This document shows positions 1-6,433 of a stretch of DNA of 11,595 nucleotides, in pieces. The DNA lies in contig JAJAYH010000276.1 of the NCBI GenBank assembly GCA_026786325.1, positions 1 to 11,595 on the forward strand, in the 5' to 3' direction. A program made the translations under genes and the position numbers. The notes beneath the pieces were generated by a model. It did not search any database, was not told the DNA's origin, and was given only the letters and a program-made list of their open reading frames with translations. The stretch's first letter is position 1; each line of letters begins with the position of its first letter. Origin of the DNA: Alkalinema sp. CAN_BIN05 (GTDB taxonomy: Bacteria; Cyanobacteriota; Cyanobacteriia; Leptolyngbyales; Leptolyngbyaceae).

Positions 1-375
1 AAAACCATTGGCCCGTGATGGAGTCAAACTCACATCCAGCCCCGTATCCTTAATAAAATCCGGCTTCAATTCAATAATCTCATTCGGAGTTAGCCCACTG
101 AGTCCTTCCAGTAAAAAACCCACCAACCCCTTCACCAATTGCGCGTCAGAATCGCCACAAAACAGAACCTTACCTTCGTCTAGTTTTGCCGTAATAAAAA
201 CCTGAGAGACGCAACCCATGACTTTATTCCCATCAATTTTGTCCTCATCAGGCATCGCAGCTACTTTCTTGGCGTAAAAGATCAACTGCTCATATTTACG
301 CTTTGGCTCAGTAACTCGTGCAAAACGTTGGACAATTTTTTCAAGCGCGGCTGGAATCGGAGTCGGAACTGTCAT
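1..375 (-). CDS. sufE: SufE cysteine desulfurase-associated sulfur acceptor (C-terminus beyond window)
   Basis: I translated this by hand from the ATG at 375 to the window edge: 125 residues with no stop. SufE-family proteins accept persulfide sulfur from the cysteine desulfurase SufS on a conserved cysteine and pass it to the Fe-S scaffold in the cytosol. The sequence shows the family layout: an N-terminal helix (PAALEKIVQRFARV), then KRKYEQLIFYAKK, then the acceptor-cysteine motif GNKVMGCVSQVF (cysteine about residue 55), then a strand ending VLFCGDSDAQLVKGLVGFLL and a LSGLTPNEII segment. SufE proteins are about 140 residues, so little is missing. An AGGAGG lies about 19 bases before the ATG, too far to act as its ribosome site, and no in-frame start lies nearer to it. 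The upstream neighbour is an oxygenase-like gene 125 bases away; no functional link is evident. Identity is confident; SufE rather than a CsdE-type paralogue cannot be settled here. Confidence 0.9.
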   Translation of the reverse strand, partial: MTVPTPIPAALEKIVQRFARVTEPKRKYEQLIFYAKKVAAMPDEDKIDGNKVMGCVSQVFITAKLDEGKVLFCGDSDAQLVKGLVGFLLEGLSGLTPNEIIELKPDFIKDTGLDVSLTPSRANGF

Positions 376-451
376 GAAACCTGATACGAATTCAACCTCC
401 TCATAATAGCCGGATTTTAAGCACAACCGGATTACAAGAACCAAATTATGG

Positions 452-468
452 ACCGATCGCCGATCGGT
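452..468. repeat. Near-perfect palindrome between oxygenase gene and sufE
   Basis: ACCGATCG and CGATCGGT flank one base, so a transcript could fold a 7-bp stem with a 3-base loop. It lies 33 bases past the stop codon of the minus-strand oxygenase gene and before sufE. No T-run follows in the minus direction, so it is not a standard intrinsic terminator. The arms are built from CGATCG, a word this genome favours, so it may simply be HIP1-like drift. Confidence 0.5.
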
Positions 469-500
469 TCCTCCGATGGATTTAAACGCTCAGCAATCAT

Positions 501-1214
501 TTAAATCTCAGTCCCAAACGCTTTCCAAGTAGACGGCGGTGGAGCCAAAAATTCATAACTTCTTTCCGTCGTCTGACCCGGTTTAGCCGTCAACACAATA
601 TCAAACGAGATTGAAACCCGATCGTCCTCTGTTTCATTCGCCGCCACCGCATGACGTTGTTTTGCAGGAAACAGGAGCAATCGCCCTTCTGTCGGAGCAT
701 AGGCCGCTTGGTCTTGATTTAAACCATTCCATTCCGTAAATAATTCCGTATTCTCCAATCCCAACCCCGCACACACCTCATTCAATCGCGCATCATTCAG
801 AAATACTAAACACCCCGCCGCATCGGAACCTGAATAGGGCACCGAGATGTAATAGACCGCACTCACATGGGCCGTTAAATGAGAATGGGGACCGATTTCC
901 TCACCATACCGAGAAATCACAGGCCAAGCCCGCTGAATATAAAGCGCCACATCCTTCAACTCCAACCCCAACTCCTGCAAATACAGCCGGGTATGGGTCT
1001 CCACCTGCGTCACCAACCAACTAAATCGCCGATCGTCCTGAACCGACGCAACGCCATGAATATCCCCCGTCCAAGCCCGACCTTCAAAGTTGCGTTTTTG
1101 ATCATCACTCGACTCTAAATCCCGCACCGCCTCCAGCATCCCCATTTTATTCAATACAGCATCCGGCAAATCGGCCTGATAAATCGCCAACGGGAAGTGA
1201 GTCTGGGTCGGCAT
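501..1214 (-). CDS. Putative 2OG-Fe(II) oxygenase (TIGR02466/PF13759-like)
   Basis: A 237-residue soluble protein with no signal peptide. The C-terminal half fits the double-stranded beta-helix core of the TIGR02466-type putative 2-oxoglutarate/Fe(II) oxygenases. A PHSH motif with candidate iron ligands His110 and His112 is followed by HVSAVYYISVPYSG (about 116-129). The later strand GRLLLFPAKQRHAV carries the distal ligand His188, and Arg199 in DRVSISFDI is placed to bind the 2-oxoglutarate carboxylate. Such enzymes couple oxidative decarboxylation of 2-oxoglutarate to hydroxylation of a substrate; this family's substrates are largely unknown. The ATG at 1214 has an AGGA about 12 bases upstream, a loose ribosome site. 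It lies 189 bases downstream of the aminopropyltransferase gene on the same strand, so co-transcription is possible but unproven. The fold assignment is by motif recall; the substrate is unknown. Confidence 0.72.
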   Translation of the reverse strand: MPTQTHFPLAIYQADLPDAVLNKMGMLEAVRDLESSDDQKRNFEGRAWTGDIHGVASVQDDRRFSWLVTQVETHTRLYLQELGLELKDVALYIQRAWPVISRYGEEIGPHSHLTAHVSAVYYISVPYSGSDAAGCLVFLNDARLNEVCAGLGLENTELFTEWNGLNQDQAAYAPTEGRLLLFPAKQRHAVAANETEDDRVSISFDIVLTAKPGQTTERSYEFLAPPPSTWKAFGTEI

Positions 1215-1403
1215 ATAGTTTGATAATCCTGGTTTGATAGTTGACTAGCTAGTGCAAATATTCTCGCCTAGTTATTCAGATAGGCATTTCCGTAGTCTAG
1301 GTCGGGTCCGATCGTATTCTCAATCCATACTAAGGCTAGAGCTTCTAAAATCCCAATTAGAACCACCTCTAGCCCATAGCAGTCCAGCTCACTTAATACA
1401 GCC

Positions 1404-2315
1404 TTACGCAAATACCAATGGCTTACCATCTTCTAGAATCTGGGCAGGCTTGGCTAGATTGGCCCGTAATTCCTTGGGCATACAGAACATCACCGAATGG
1501 GCAATTTCATCGTACATCCGCAATTTATCCGTTAAGCTTCGCTCCATAATCCGCTTGCTCACAGTAGCTGTTGAAAGCTCTAGTGGATCCACGCCTTTGG
1601 TCGCCAACAGGAACCCCCAAGTTACCAAGAATGACGGAATGAAGGTAATGTAACTCCGCACCACCGGGAAGGCTGTCCCAAGAGTTTCGCGAATCACTGC
1701 ATGTTCTTCCCAATAGCTAAGGGTCAAGCGACAAGCCTGAACAGCCATCACGCCCTCTTTGGTGAGCCGATCGTAACAGAGCTTATGAAACTCGCGAGTA
1801 TACAGCCCCATGGCCGGACCCTCTGGAATCCCATCCGTAATATCAAAAATAATTACATCGAATTGCTCGTGAGTATTTTCTAGATAAGCCCGACCATCTT
1901 CATGGCGCAACTCCACTCGGGGATCATTAAAAGCTCCTTGATGCCAAGAGGTGAGGTGCAGCTTGCAGAATTCCACAAGTTCGCCGTCTAGATCGACCAT
2001 CACCGCCCGCTCAACCGTGGGATGCTTCAGCACTTCTCGTAATGTCGCGCCTTCTCCACCGCCCAAAATCAAGACAGACTTGGGATGAGGGTGAGCGATC
2101 ATCGCCGGATGAACCAACGCCTCGTGATAGACATATTCATCGGTCTCGGCGGACTGAACCGCACCATCTAGAACCAACACGCCCCCATAAGTTTCAGTCT
2201 CGACATACTGTAACTCTTGAAACTGAGTCTGTTGAGCCAAGATTTTTCCACTGCGTTTAAACATGTGGATCTCATCTGGACTGCATTGATCCACTAACCA
2301 TGAGGTAAATTCCAT
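1404..2315 (-). CDS. speE: Spermidine/thermospermine synthase-type aminopropyltransferase (SpeE/ACL5 family)
   Basis: This enzyme should transfer the aminopropyl group of decarboxylated S-adenosylmethionine to a polyamine in the cytosol. Its 303 residues have a short N-terminal beta domain (FQELQYVETETYGGVLVLDG, 32-51), the substrate segment QSAETDEYVYHEALVHPAM (54-72), the nucleotide loop GGGEG (85-89), the acidic ribose-binding strand VMVDLD (105-110), EDG (139-141) and the catalytic region FDITDGIPEGPA (157-168), with Asp158 as the likely general base. Textbook SpeE has GGGDG and a DSTDPxGPA loop; the GGGEG and a loop two residues longer match plant/algal ACL5 thermospermine synthases, as does IPSFLVTWGF (226-235). 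The product could thus be spermidine, thermospermine or a related chain. The start codon follows GAGAGGG closely. speD lies 242 bases upstream on the same strand and supplies the co-substrate. The family is secure, the product is not. Confidence 0.9.
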   Translation of the reverse strand: MEFTSWLVDQCSPDEIHMFKRSGKILAQQTQFQELQYVETETYGGVLVLDGAVQSAETDEYVYHEALVHPAMIAHPHPKSVLILGGGEGATLREVLKHPTVERAVMVDLDGELVEFCKLHLTSWHQGAFNDPRVELRHEDGRAYLENTHEQFDVIIFDITDGIPEGPAMGLYTREFHKLCYDRLTKEGVMAVQACRLTLSYWEEHAVIRETLGTAFPVVRSYITFIPSFLVTWGFLLATKGVDPLELSTATVSKRIMERSLTDKLRMYDEIAHSVMFCMPKELRANLAKPAQILEDGKPLVFA

Positions 2316-2472
2316 AGCCCTCTCTACTGTGCGTACTATGCCTACGGAGGATAACGATAGCTTGATTCATCCTCATTAGATAAATAATAGATTACAAATA
2401 AATAATGGGAGATGTAGTTTTGACTAGGTGTGCCAAGAACTATATCTCCCACTTGATGTGCGTCTATTTTTT

Positions 2473-2491
2473 GACTAGTCTTGCACTAGTC
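2473..2491. repeat. Inverted repeat, 7-bp stem, between speD and speE
   Basis: GACTAGT and ACTAGTC are separated by five bases (CTTGC). It abuts the outer end of a larger inverted repeat at 2492-2548. In the minus-strand (gene) direction the stem is followed by AAAAAA, not U residues, so it is not a normal intrinsic terminator for speD. A T-run precedes it on the plus strand. Confidence 0.5.
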
Positions 2492-2548
2492 GATCGTGCC
2501 TGCCCGCGTTCTCTAATAGATTTGGGTCTTTCCCTTCAAGGCACGATC
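2492..2548 (-). repeat. Perfect 10-bp inverted repeat just after the speD stop codon
   Basis: GATCGTGCCT (2492-2501) and AGGCACGATC (2539-2548) are exact reverse complements with 37 bases between. The structure starts 9 bases after the speD stop codon in the direction of transcription. The loop holds a smaller GGG/CCC stem possibility. It could stabilise the speD mRNA end, act as a processing site, or weaken read-through into the aminopropyltransferase gene. No U-tract follows, so a rho-independent terminator is not supported. Confidence 0.5.
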
Positions 2549-2557
2549 AACGAGTTC

Positions 2558-2974
2558 CTACCTCGCCATTGCAACCTCGCCCATTGCCGAAAGGCTGTAG
2601 GCGGACGGTACGGTTAGTTGGGTCGGATCGCATCGCTCATGCATCTGCTTTGTCACCCAACGAGGTTTCCAACGCTCTTGGAGAATGTCACCAAATGGTT
2701 CGACAAAGATTGTGTCGCCACAGGTAAAAATGTCCAGAAAACACGCCTGTTGTTCAGGATACGTGTGAATACTGGCGTGGGATTCGGAGAGTAGAAGCAC
2801 CACAGACACACCCATTGGTGTGAATTGATGCTCCATTTGGGAGAGGATTGTGGCACCGATCGCGTTTACCGCGTCTACCAAATCCTGACGAATCATCTCC
2901 ATATCGTTCATATCAGCTTCGCAGCCGGAGAAGTTTAGTAGGAGATGTCTACCATAAAAGTCGTACTGTTCCAT
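2558..2974 (-). CDS. speD: S-adenosylmethionine decarboxylase proenzyme (prokaryotic class 1B)
   Basis: A pyruvoyl enzyme that decarboxylates S-adenosylmethionine to give the aminopropyl donor for polyamine synthesis. It is made as a proenzyme that cuts itself into two chains. The 138-residue product has the start MEQYDFYGRHLLLNFSGC and the autoprocessing motif LSESHASIHTYPE. Cleavage is expected between Glu64 and Ser65, with Ser65 becoming the pyruvoyl group. His70 and Cys85 (in DIFTCG) match the processing and proton-donor residues of the Thermotoga enzyme. Length fits the SpeH-type family. I chose the ATG at 2974: AAAGG lies about 10 bases upstream and homology begins there. The open frame extends to a TTG at 3157 overlapping the amine oxidase stop, but the added 61 residues are AT-rich and not family-like. 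It sits between an amine oxidase gene and the aminopropyltransferase gene that uses its product. Confidence 0.93.
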   Translation of the reverse strand: MEQYDFYGRHLLLNFSGCEADMNDMEMIRQDLVDAVNAIGATILSQMEHQFTPMGVSVVLLLSESHASIHTYPEQQACFLDIFTCGDTIFVEPFGDILQERWKPRWVTKQMHERCDPTQLTVPSAYSLSAMGEVAMAR

Positions 2975-3153
2975 AGAACGAGCCTTTTGCTGGTACCCAG
3001 CAGATCGAAACGACAAAGAATTCAATTTAAGAGTCACACCCGCTTGGTAATCAATAGGGTTTTCTGACGCACAGATTATTATTATACGATGGATTTCAGA
3101 GATTGTTATAAAAAATTCAAAATTTTTATAGAAAGTCTTCAGAGTTTTTTCTC
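2975..3153 (-). promoter_or_regulatory. AT-rich spacer and candidate speD promoter (-10 TATAAT)
   Basis: The 179 bases between the amine oxidase stop and the speD start are markedly AT-rich. On the minus strand a perfect TATAAT lies at 3086-3081, about 107 bases before the speD ATG. I see no convincing -35 at 16-18 bases; the best is ATAACA at 17. A weak AAAAATT/AATTTTT stem just after the oxidase stop could slow transcription but lacks GC pairs. If the -10 is used, speD would have a leader of about 100 bases. Confidence 0.35.
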
Positions 3154-4794
3154 TCAATCTATTCCCAAAATCTGTCTTGCCACCTCAATGCCCGATCGGG
3201 CCGCTCCTTCCAGAAATCCCTGCCATTCATAAAAGGAATGCGTATGCTCTCCTGCAAAAAACAAGTTATCAACGGGAACACCCTCTAGACCTGTAAATTG
3301 CGTGAATTGGCCGGGACGATAGCACAGATATGCGCCTTGGGCGAAGGGATTGGTGTCCCACTGCTCAATATGCCCCAATATTTTCCCTAAGGAATCACGG
3401 CGAGCTTGTTGATTTGCGCCGGGATAGATCCGATCGAAGTCCTGAAGAAATTCCTGGGCTTGAGTTTGAAATTCATCCGGTTTTAAGGACGTTCCCAGAC
3501 GACCGCTCGCAAGATTGACAATAGTGCTTTGTTGCTTTGTCGCATTGCTAGGGTTGGCTTCCCAAGTGACTTGATGGTTTGGTAGATCGGAATGGGCGAG
3601 ACCCGTGCTGTTGTGATCTTGCCAAGGTCTTCCGTTGAAGCTGATCATCATTTTGGCTTGGTTGCCATTGTCGAGTTGTACGATCGCATTTTTTTTCCAA
3701 TCAGGGATGGCAAGATTTTCATGAAGTTCAACGGACCTTAATGCTGGAAATGGGAGCGTCAGCACTACCGCATCAAATGTTTGAACAACCGTTTTTCCAT
3801 CTACATCGAAGGTCAGTGCGATCGCTCCTGCACTCGTTTTATGGATGGCGACTAGGCGATGATTGAGATGAATTGGAGCGGTGAGTCGTTGGGTGAGATG
3901 ACGAATCAGTTGCTCGTTGCCCCCGCGAATGTGATAGCGCTCGTCACTGAAGATTTCAAGCGGATTTTCCAGACTGGGATCGAGATTCATCAACAGAAAG
4001 TGAAGGCAGGTTTGATCTTCAATGGAAAACCCAAATTCGCCTTGATAGCTGGCGCTGATGTAGGCGCGGGCAAGGTCTCCGGCTTGATGTTTATCGAGAT
4101 ATTCAGCTAAATTAATCCGATCGAGAGTCTGATCAAATTCCGTATGGCAGCGGGCTGTCGGCTCAGGCGAAACCGTAGAAATGTCGTGCTGCATGGATTT
4201 GAGTAAATCCAGATAGTCCTCAACAATTTCCGCTTCCGAATAATGGGTTCCTTTGAAATAAAAACTCGAATCTCCCGGTTCATTGCACAGGTCTTCAAGT
4301 TCCAGGCCAAATTCACGGGCATAGTTAATCAATGTGTGATGTTGACTATCAATCAATTCGCCGCCGCGCTCCACGACTTGGCCTGGAAACTTGTTGCGAT
4401 CGCCAAATTCACCCCCCATGGACCAACATCGGCCCCCGATTCGATCGATCGCTTCAAAAATAGGCGCTTGAATGCCGTGTTTTCGTAGTTCGTCGCTACA
4501 AGCTAGCCCCGCGAATCCTGCGCCGATGATGCCAATAGAGAGACTGCTAGTTGAGGCATTAACAGCACGATCGAGATGCGGTTGACTAATAGATTGACCA
4601 ATAATTTTAGATTGGCCAATACTTTGATCAGCCGGAAGACTTGAGATATCAGGTCGTACGATCGATTCATTCATCTGTTGAAAATGTTGAAAACTTTGCT
4701 CAAGAGTCAAATGATTGCGCTGAGTAAAGTAGGCCAGATGATGAATGCGTCGTAAATTTTGCCCAAGGTCAGTTTTAAATCCGGAACGACTCAT
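3154..4794 (-). CDS. FAD-dependent amine oxidase (polyamine/monoamine oxidase family)
   Basis: A flavin amine oxidase of 546 residues, expected to oxidise a C-N bond of an amine or amino acid and pass electrons to oxygen or another acceptor. The Rossmann FAD motif is IGIIGAGFAGLACSDELRKHG (about 87-107), with Glu114 at the ribose position, then RIGGRCW (118-124), the flavin-contact strand ERGGELID (142-149), and the C-terminal FAD motif LFFAGEHT (511-518) followed by WQGFLEGAARSG (524-535). Lys381 in QAKMMISF matches the lysine near flavin N5 in polyamine oxidases and LSD1. About 85 residues precede the FAD domain, Gln/Ser-rich and with no obvious signal peptide. The ATG has no Shine-Dalgarno; Met41 is an alternative start. 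Its place before speD and the aminopropyltransferase gene suggests a polyamine substrate, but cyanobacterial L-amino-acid (arginine) oxidases/dehydrogenases share this fold, so specificity is open. Confidence 0.87.
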   Translation of the reverse strand: MSRSGFKTDLGQNLRRIHHLAYFTQRNHLTLEQSFQHFQQMNESIVRPDISSLPADQSIGQSKIIGQSISQPHLDRAVNASTSSLSIGIIGAGFAGLACSDELRKHGIQAPIFEAIDRIGGRCWSMGGEFGDRNKFPGQVVERGGELIDSQHHTLINYAREFGLELEDLCNEPGDSSFYFKGTHYSEAEIVEDYLDLLKSMQHDISTVSPEPTARCHTEFDQTLDRINLAEYLDKHQAGDLARAYISASYQGEFGFSIEDQTCLHFLLMNLDPSLENPLEIFSDERYHIRGGNEQLIRHLTQRLTAPIHLNHRLVAIHKTSAGAIALTFDVDGKTVVQTFDAVVLTLPFPALRSVELHENLAIPDWKKNAIVQLDNGNQAKMMISFNGRPWQDHNSTGLAHSDLPNHQVTWEANPSNATKQQSTIVNLASGRLGTSLKPDEFQTQAQEFLQDFDRIYPGANQQARRDSLGKILGHIEQWDTNPFAQGAYLCYRPGQFTQFTGLEGVPVDNLFFAGEHTHSFYEWQGFLEGAARSGIEVARQILGID

Positions 4795-4795
4795 T

Positions 4796-4830
4796 ATGAA
4801 TTAATTGTATGAATTAATTGTGTGAATTAT
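4796..4830 (-). repeat. 13-bp tandem repeat abutting the amine oxidase start codon
   Basis: Two exact copies of ATGAATTAATTGT (4796-4808 and 4809-4821) are followed by a partial copy (GTGAATTA). The block ends one base before the start codon on the minus strand, where a ribosome-binding site would be expected. The core AATTAATT is itself palindromic. It could be a repressor or activator site, or a slippage product. No known operator was recognised. Confidence 0.6.
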
Positions 4831-4879
4831 GGCATTGTAGGGGATATTCGCAGCGCAAGTTGAACGGGTGCAAAAAAGA

Positions 4880-5989
4880 CTATCTGCCAACATTTGATGT
4901 GCTGACCGAGCGATTTTGCGGCGATGTGGGAACTTGGATCAAGTCTGGTCGGTTGTAGGTTAAGGGATCGGCTGGATTGGCTGACGTGGTGGGTAGCGCC
5001 GGTGCGAGGGACTCGACGATCGGTGTTTCAGGAATTTCCTGAGGTGGGAAGGCTGAAGGGTTTAAAGGTGGCTGCTGCAAACCGGACTGTGGAAGGGGTT
5101 GTTGTAGAATAGGCTCTGTCCGAACAGTTATCCGGGGAGCCGGAAGGACTTGAGAACCTCTCACCTGTGTTTCAGGCATTCCGATCGGACGGCGCGACAT
5201 CAGAGTCGTGGGCTTCGGCAATGTCGAATTAGTCGCAATTGGATTTGACGTAATTTGTTGGGTGGGAAAGTTAATTGCACTGTTTGCCATAGGCAACGAT
5301 CGGCCTGAATTCATCAGCTCAGCAACACTCATTTGAGAGGTGCGCAGCGGGTTGCTCTTTGAAATGCTAGTGAGCTTGGGGGACGTGAGTTGAGCGGTGG
5401 GCTTACTGGGAGAAAGCTTAGCTTGCTTGAGACCATCAATGACGATGACCCCAGAAACAATGGTAAATGCGGCTAGTCCACCGCCTAATTCGAGCCAAGG
5501 CAACCGAATAGAACGAACTCGGCGCGGCCCATTACTCAGGCTTGGTGCCGAAAATAATATCGAAGGATAGGGCTGGACATAGGTGCTCAGATCGTCGCTA
5601 TTGACAATGTAATGAGTGAGTTGTGACGACTTGGGAGTATTGGCGGAAATGACGACGGATTGGATGGCTCCAGCAGTCCTTTGAGATGTGGACAGTGCGC
5701 CTTCGATCGGAATGACGGTGATGGTTTTCGTTGCGGTGAGATGACGTTTAGCGCACTCTATTGAACTGTGTTGCTGTGCATGTTGTCTCTGGCCAAGTTG
5801 CTGATGGTGTTTTTGGGCGATCGTTTCAGACTGACCATCGCTTATTGGGGAATTTGTCTTGATGAGATCGGCATCCAAAATATCGGCATCCAAAACGTCC
5901 GCATTCGCCTTCAGATCGTCCGTGTCCAAAATTTCTGTAGGTGTTTTGACGGATGGTTTTCTATCAAACGTATTAATACTGTGAATCAT
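4880..5989 (-). CDS. Hypothetical single-pass membrane protein with Pro/Ser-rich C-terminal tail
   Basis: I do not recognise a family. From the ATG at 5989 the product is 369 residues; a GTG at 6004 would add five. I prefer the ATG because GGAG sits six bases before it. The N-terminal ~165 residues are polar and include an Asp/Ala/Leu repeat (DVLDADILDADL) and a Gln/His-rich stretch. One hydrophobic segment, LELGGGLAAFTIVSGVIVIDG, lies about residues 166-186, preceded by a basic patch (RRVRSIR), which predicts a cytoplasmic N-terminus. The remaining ~185 residues are low in complexity, rich in Pro, Ser, Thr and Gln, and probably disordered outside the membrane, as in TonB-like or wall-spanning linkers. 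It is transcribed away from the polysaccharide export gene across a shared 444-base region, so a cell-envelope role is possible but only inferred from position. Confidence 0.7.
   Translation of the reverse strand: MIHSINTFDRKPSVKTPTEILDTDDLKANADVLDADILDADLIKTNSPISDGQSETIAQKHHQQLGQRQHAQQHSSIECAKRHLTATKTITVIPIEGALSTSQRTAGAIQSVVISANTPKSSQLTHYIVNSDDLSTYVQPYPSILFSAPSLSNGPRRVRSIRLPWLELGGGLAAFTIVSGVIVIDGLKQAKLSPSKPTAQLTSPKLTSISKSNPLRTSQMSVAELMNSGRSLPMANSAINFPTQQITSNPIATNSTLPKPTTLMSRRPIGMPETQVRGSQVLPAPRITVRTEPILQQPLPQSGLQQPPLNPSAFPPQEIPETPIVESLAPALPTTSANPADPLTYNRPDLIQVPTSPQNRSVSTSNVGR
5867..5896 (-). repeat. 15-bp tandem repeat inside the hypothetical membrane-protein gene
   Basis: Two copies of ATCGGCATCCAAAAY (5867-5881, 5882-5896) differ only in the last base, with decayed relatives after them. 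On the coding strand each copy encodes a five-residue Asp-Ala-Asp-Ile/Leu-Leu unit. The repeat keeps frame, so unit number could change without breaking the gene. Confidence 0.65.
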
Positions 5990-6433
5990 AGGACGCTCCG
6001 TCACTGACTACTTTGGGGATGAATCGGTCGAGAATGGCTGATTTAGAGATGCGATCGCGTTAAAAATTCGCCTTAGAAGTGAGATGGAAGGATATCATCT
6101 CTATTTACATCATCTAAACAGACCTTTTTGTGATGGTTCAGGAGAAAAAATAAAGTCTTCCAAGAAAATATATAGATGAAGAAATTATAAACTTTCCCCT
6201 AGTTAGCCTGTAAATCCACGGATGATGGGAGCTTATATAAGTTATGGTTTCTCTAGAAATATAAGTAATGCAGCGATCTCAAATGAAATTTTATTCAGAT
6301 TTCCCGGAGATATACGGAGAACTCATGTAAAAGACTCGTATTATTTCTAAAGATTTTTTTTTAAAGCTATTTTGTTATTCGTAAATCTTCTCCTTGGACG
6401 ATCGCCTTAACCTCACTCTTTTTGGAAACCACT
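5990..6433. promoter_or_regulatory. Divergent intergenic region between the orphan membrane-protein and polysaccharide export genes
   Basis: About 444 bases without a credible gene; both flanking genes must be transcribed from here. It is AT-rich, especially after 6120. It holds a HIP1 octamer GCGATCGC at 6051-6058 and a 6-bp inverted repeat GAGATG/CATCTC at 6081-6101. A weak plus-strand promoter candidate has TTGTGA at 6128-6133, a 17-base spacer and TAAAGT at 6151-6156, about 280 bases before the export gene; each hexamer matches only four of six consensus positions. TATATAA near 6235 is another -10-like word. A T9 run occurs near 6355-6363. No riboswitch or small RNA was recognised. Confidence 0.4.

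Noticed and set aside
8..205. 65-codon plus-strand open frame at the left edge
   Set aside because: It is a shadow of the SufE coding sequence, which has clear family motifs on the minus strand.
1252..1653. 133-codon plus-strand open frame antisense to the aminopropyltransferase
   Set aside because: Most of it is the reverse complement of a clearly conserved gene, and its start lacks a ribosome site.
2473..2491. Intrinsic terminator for speD
   Set aside because: The stem is followed by A residues, not U, in the direction of speD transcription.
2405..2617. 70-codon plus-strand open frame across the speD-speE spacer
   Set aside because: It overlaps the conserved 3' end of speD on the other strand, and its product has no recognisable domain or good ribosome site.
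2975..3157. 61-residue N-terminal extension of SpeD from a TTG overlapping the amine oxidase stop codon
   Set aside because: The extension is AT-rich and hydrophobic/lysine-rich without family similarity, while the ATG at 2974 has an AAAGG upstream and gives a normal-length SpeD.
6422..6433. TTG start four codons upstream of the export protein ATG
   Set aside because: The ATG at 6434 has a GGAA at good distance, and TTG starts are rarer.
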